Origin: Haloferacaceae archaeon
Lineage (GTDB): Archaea > Halobacteriota > Halobacteria > Halobacteriales > Haloferacaceae
Length of the DNA: 8,003 nucleotides
Reading direction: 5' to 3'
Assembly: GCA_003554115.1 (NCBI GenBank)
Contig: PWFE01000129.1
Coordinates: forward strand, 1-8,003
The number at the start of each line of letters is the position of its first letter. The first letter of the stretch is position 1. Shown here piece by piece: positions 5,739 through 8,003 of this stretch. A program made the position numbers and the translations under genes. Under the pieces are notes generated by a model that was given only the letters and a program-made list of their open reading frames with translations, searched no databases and had not been told where the DNA came from.

Positions 5739-5746
5739 GTTTACAT
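5739..5746 (+). promoter_or_regulatory. Candidate TATA element upstream of the bifunctional dehydrogenase/hydratase gene
   Basis: GTTTACAT lies about 88 bases before the ATG at 5830, giving a predicted transcript with a leader of roughly 60 bases. That agrees with the Shine-Dalgarno sequence found for this gene. The 177-bp gap between msrA and this gene (5653-5829) shows no other recognisable feature. Confidence 0.35.
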
Positions 5747-5812
5747 CAGCCTCAAAGCCAGCGTGTTCGCGCGTCGACTGGTTGTTCGCTGTGGGAAACG
5801 TTGAATCGCCTT

Positions 5813-5818
5813 GAGGTG
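5813..5818 (+). promoter_or_regulatory. Shine-Dalgarno sequence of the 3-hydroxyacyl-CoA dehydrogenase/enoyl-CoA hydratase gene
   Basis: GAGGTG, complementary to the 3' end of archaeal 16S rRNA, precedes the ATG at 5830 by 11 bases. It supports this start and implies a transcript with a 5' leader, unlike the apparently leaderless genes nearby. Confidence 0.6.
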
Positions 5819-5829
5819 GACCGACCCGT

Positions 5830-7806
5830 ATGGAACTCGCAGATGTCTCGACAATTGCAGTGCTCGGAGCCGGAAACATGGGCCACGGGATCGCGGAAGT
5901 CGCTGCACTGGCCGGCTACAACGTCACACTGCGGGATATCAACGAGGAGCTTGTCCAAGAGGGCTACGACCAGATCGAATGGAGTCTCGACAAACTCGCC
6001 GAGAAAGACCGGCTCTCTGAGAAGGAAGCCGACGCAGCCAAACACCGAATCGAACCGGTTGTCGACATGGAACAGGCCGTCTCGGAGGCCGACGTGATTA
6101 TCGAGGTCGTCCCCGAAGTCATGAGTATCAAAACCGATGTGTTCAACGAGGTCGTTGCGCATGCCCCTGAGCACGCGATTTTGGCGACCAACACCTCCAG
6201 TCTCTCGATCACCGAACTCGCTGAGTCGACCGACCGCCCCGATCGGTTCTGTGGGATGCACTTTTTCAACCCGCCGGTCCGCATGGAACTCGTTGAGGTC
6301 ATCTCGGGTGCACACACTAGCGAGTCGACGCTTGAGCTGGTCGAAGACCTCGCCGAATCAATGGACAAAACGCCGATCAGAGTCCACAAAGACAGTCCCG
6401 GCTTTATTGTTAATCGAGTCTTAATTCCGCTGCTAAACGAGGCCGCTTGGCTTGTCGAGGATGGCGATGCCACAATCGCCGAAGTCGACGCGACAACGAA
6501 ATTCGATATGGCGCTACCGATGGGGGCCTTTGAGTTGGCCGATCAAGTCGGCATCGACGTGAGTTACCATGTCCTTGAGTATATGCACGAGACGGTAGGC
6601 GATGCCTACCGTCCGTGTCCGCTGCTTGCTGAGAAAGTAGCGGTCGAGGCGGTCGGAAAAAAAGCAGGCAAGGGATTCTACAACTACGACGACGGTGGCG
6701 TCGACATCCCGCCCAACGCAGGTCGACAGGAGATCGCCGACCGCCTGCTGGCCAGTATGGCCAACGAGGTCGCCGGCCTGATCGAAGACGAGGTTGCTGA
6801 TGTCGAGGCAATCGACCGGGCGATGCAGTTGGGCGCGGGCTTTCCAGAAGGTCCAGCAAAGATGGCCGACAACCGGGGTATCGAGCCGTTGGTCGCGGTA
6901 CTCGACGAGCGCTACGAAGCGACCGATGAAGCACGCTACGAAGCGGTCGACTTTCTTCGTGAGTTGGCAACGGAAGAACAACAGTTTCACCCCGATCCTC
7001 CGAGCGAGGAGCCAGCTGACTTTGAGACAATCTACGTCGACCGCGTGGGAGACGAGGGGCGCATCGCCCAGATCGTCCTTGACCGGCCGCACCGGATGAA
7101 CACGATCAGCATGGAACTGTTGGATGAGCTGTCGAGCGCGATCGAGCAGTTGGATGCCGACAGGGACGTGCGGTGTCTGCTTCTGTCCGGGGCGGGCGAC
7201 CGTGCTTTCTGTGCTGGTGCGGATGTGACAAGTATGGCAACTGATGCCGATCCACTGGAGGCGATTGAACTCTCACGCACCGGCCAACAGACGTTCGGTA
7301 AACTGGAGTCCTGTGATACCCCGGTTGTCGCAGCTATCGATGGCTACTGTCTGGGCGGCGGCATGGAGTTGGCAACGGTCGCGGATCTCCGGATTGCCTC
7401 GGATCGTGCGTCGTTCGGCCAGCCCGAACACAACCTCGGATTGATCCCCGGCTGGGGCGGTACCCAGCGGCTCGCCGCGCTGATCGGCGAAAGTCGGGCC
7501 AAAGAGATCATTTTCACCGCCGAGCGATACGACGCCGAGACGATGGCCGACTATGGATTCCTTACCGAGGTCGCCGCCGTCGACGAGTTCAACGAGGCGG
7601 CACTGGATCTCGCCGAGAAACTGGCTGCCGGCCCGCCGGTTGCCCAGACGTTCACCAAACGGGCCATGCTGGCCGGTCGCGACAGCCGCGAGGCAGGCCT
7701 CGAAATCGAATCTCAGGCGTTTGGCCCCCTGATGGGAACCGACGACCTACTCGAAGGGATAACGGCGTTTATGAACGACGATGATCCCGAATTTACAGGT
7801 GAGTAA
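5830..7806 (+). CDS. Bifunctional 3-hydroxyacyl-CoA dehydrogenase / enoyl-CoA hydratase
   Basis: The 658-residue protein catalyses two consecutive steps of beta-oxidation-type chemistry: hydration of enoyl-CoA to 3-hydroxyacyl-CoA and its NAD-dependent oxidation to 3-oxoacyl-CoA, or the reverse. Residues about 7-185 are a Rossmann domain with G13-A-G-N-M-G18 and D36 favouring NAD. The catalytic set fits known enzymes: S123 in NTSSLSI, H144 and N147 in GMHFFNPP, E156, and N195 in GFIVNR. A helical C-terminal dehydrogenase domain with GKKAGKGFYNY (276-286) extends to about 380. Residues about 400-658 are a crotonase domain with oxyanion-hole segments CAGAD (461-465) and LGGGMEL, and both catalytic glutamates, E513 and E533 (GQPEHNLG). 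The domain order, dehydrogenase then hydratase, is opposite to bacterial FadB and is the archaeal arrangement also seen in Sulfolobales crotonyl-CoA hydratase/3-hydroxybutyryl-CoA dehydrogenase. No thiolase or acyl-CoA dehydrogenase gene is adjacent. Chain-length preference cannot be read from sequence. Confidence 0.93.
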   Translation: MELADVSTIAVLGAGNMGHGIAEVAALAGYNVTLRDINEELVQEGYDQIEWSLDKLAEKDRLSEKEADAAKHRIEPVVDMEQAVSEADVIIEVVPEVMSIKTDVFNEVVAHAPEHAILATNTSSLSITELAESTDRPDRFCGMHFFNPPVRMELVEVISGAHTSESTLELVEDLAESMDKTPIRVHKDSPGFIVNRVLIPLLNEAAWLVEDGDATIAEVDATTKFDMALPMGAFELADQVGIDVSYHVLEYMHETVGDAYRPCPLLAEKVAVEAVGKKAGKGFYNYDDGGVDIPPNAGRQEIADRLLASMANEVAGLIEDEVADVEAIDRAMQLGAGFPEGPAKMADNRGIEPLVAVLDERYEATDEARYEAVDFLRELATEEQQFHPDPPSEEPADFETIYVDRVGDEGRIAQIVLDRPHRMNTISMELLDELSSAIEQLDADRDVRCLLLSGAGDRAFCAGADVTSMATDADPLEAIELSRTGQQTFGKLESCDTPVVAAIDGYCLGGGMELATVADLRIASDRASFGQPEHNLGLIPGWGGTQRLAALIGESRAKEIIFTAERYDAETMADYGFLTEVAAVDEFNEAALDLAEKLAAGPPVAQTFTKRAMLAGRDSREAGLEIESQAFGPLMGTDDLLEGITAFMNDDDPEFTGE

Positions 7807-7880
7807 CGAGGGGTGTCGACAGCGCATCGAACTACCAAAATCCGTGTGAGGCGTCCGCACTGTCGACGCGAGTAATGAAG

Positions 7881-7888
7881 TTTATATA
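7881..7888 (+). promoter_or_regulatory. TATA box of the tRNA-Glu gene
   Basis: TTTATATA is centred about 33 bases before the mature tRNA 5' end, predicting a start near 7911 and a short leader of about seven bases to be removed by RNase P. It is one of the two best TATA matches in the window, as expected for a stable RNA gene. It lies in the 111-bp gap after the dehydrogenase/hydratase gene, which otherwise contains only an inverted pair of GTCGACAG sequences (7815-7822 and 7860-7867) of doubtful meaning. Confidence 0.75.
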
Positions 7889-7917
7889 TCCGCGTTCCAT
7901 TCGCTCTAATGCGGAAC

Positions 7918-7992
<75 letters not shown>

Positions 7993-8003
7993 TTCCATTC
8001 TAC

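Noticed and set aside
5703..5804. 33-codon plus-strand frame in the msrA to dehydrogenase gap
   Set aside because: It has no start signals and a composition consistent with chance; it overlaps the probable leader of the next gene.
5752..7092. Long minus-strand open frames (187, 206 and 192 codons)
   Set aside because: They oppose the dehydrogenase/hydratase gene, whose catalytic residues are all present; the antisense products show no family features.
7815..7867. Inverted pair GTCGACAG / CTGTCGAC as a terminator or operator
   Set aside because: GTCGAC is very frequent in this DNA and is itself a palindrome, so an 8-bp match over a 37-base spacer is weak evidence.

Overview
The window looks like a chromosomal segment of a haloarchaeon (class Halobacteria). 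The evidence is the acidic proteins rich in Asp and Glu, moderately GC-rich coding sequence with frequent GTCGAC, archaeal TATA boxes about 25 nt upstream of start codons (leaderless transcription), an archaeal tRNA-Glu without encoded CCA, and protein sequences of recognisable haloarchaeal type. I cannot fix the genus. There are no insertion sequences, phage genes, CRISPR arrays or other signs of a mobile region: this is mostly housekeeping and stress-response DNA.

Left third (1-2001), all on the minus strand: the first 37 codons of sdhC, the cytochrome b subunit of succinate dehydrogenase, whose operon continues off the left edge; a complete zinc-dependent aspartoacylase/succinylglutamate desuccinylase-family enzyme (242-1267) with a clear leaderless promoter; and a histidine phosphatase (phosphoglycerate mutase-like, 1384-2001).

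A divergent promoter region (2002-2141) separates these from a rightward run. First is a 450-residue fusion of a RimK-type ATP-grasp glutamate ligase with a RimB-like retropepsin-fold protease domain (2142-3494). Next is a winged-helix regulator of the haloarchaeal FilR1-like type (3594-4385). A 224-bp intergenic region follows, carrying an 8-bp hairpin and a perfect 13-bp inverted repeat. Then come msrB (4610-5014) and msrA (5026-5652), which together repair both diastereomers of methionine sulfoxide. Last are a bifunctional 3-hydroxyacyl-CoA dehydrogenase/enoyl-CoA hydratase (5830-7806) for beta-oxidation-type reactions and a tRNA-Glu(UUC) (7918-7992) with its own TATA box.

The most interesting points are: (1) a predicted 'writer' (glutamate ligase) and predicted 'eraser' (protease) on one polypeptide in a lineage that lacks the classical RimK substrate, bacterial ribosomal protein bS6; (2) both methionine sulfoxide reductases lack any resolving cysteine, so both must be recycled by an external thiol system; and (3) the strong inverted repeats between the regulator and msrBA, which no gene explains. 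No stretch over 300 bases is without a gene. I do not see convincing evidence for a wholly new multi-gene system here.
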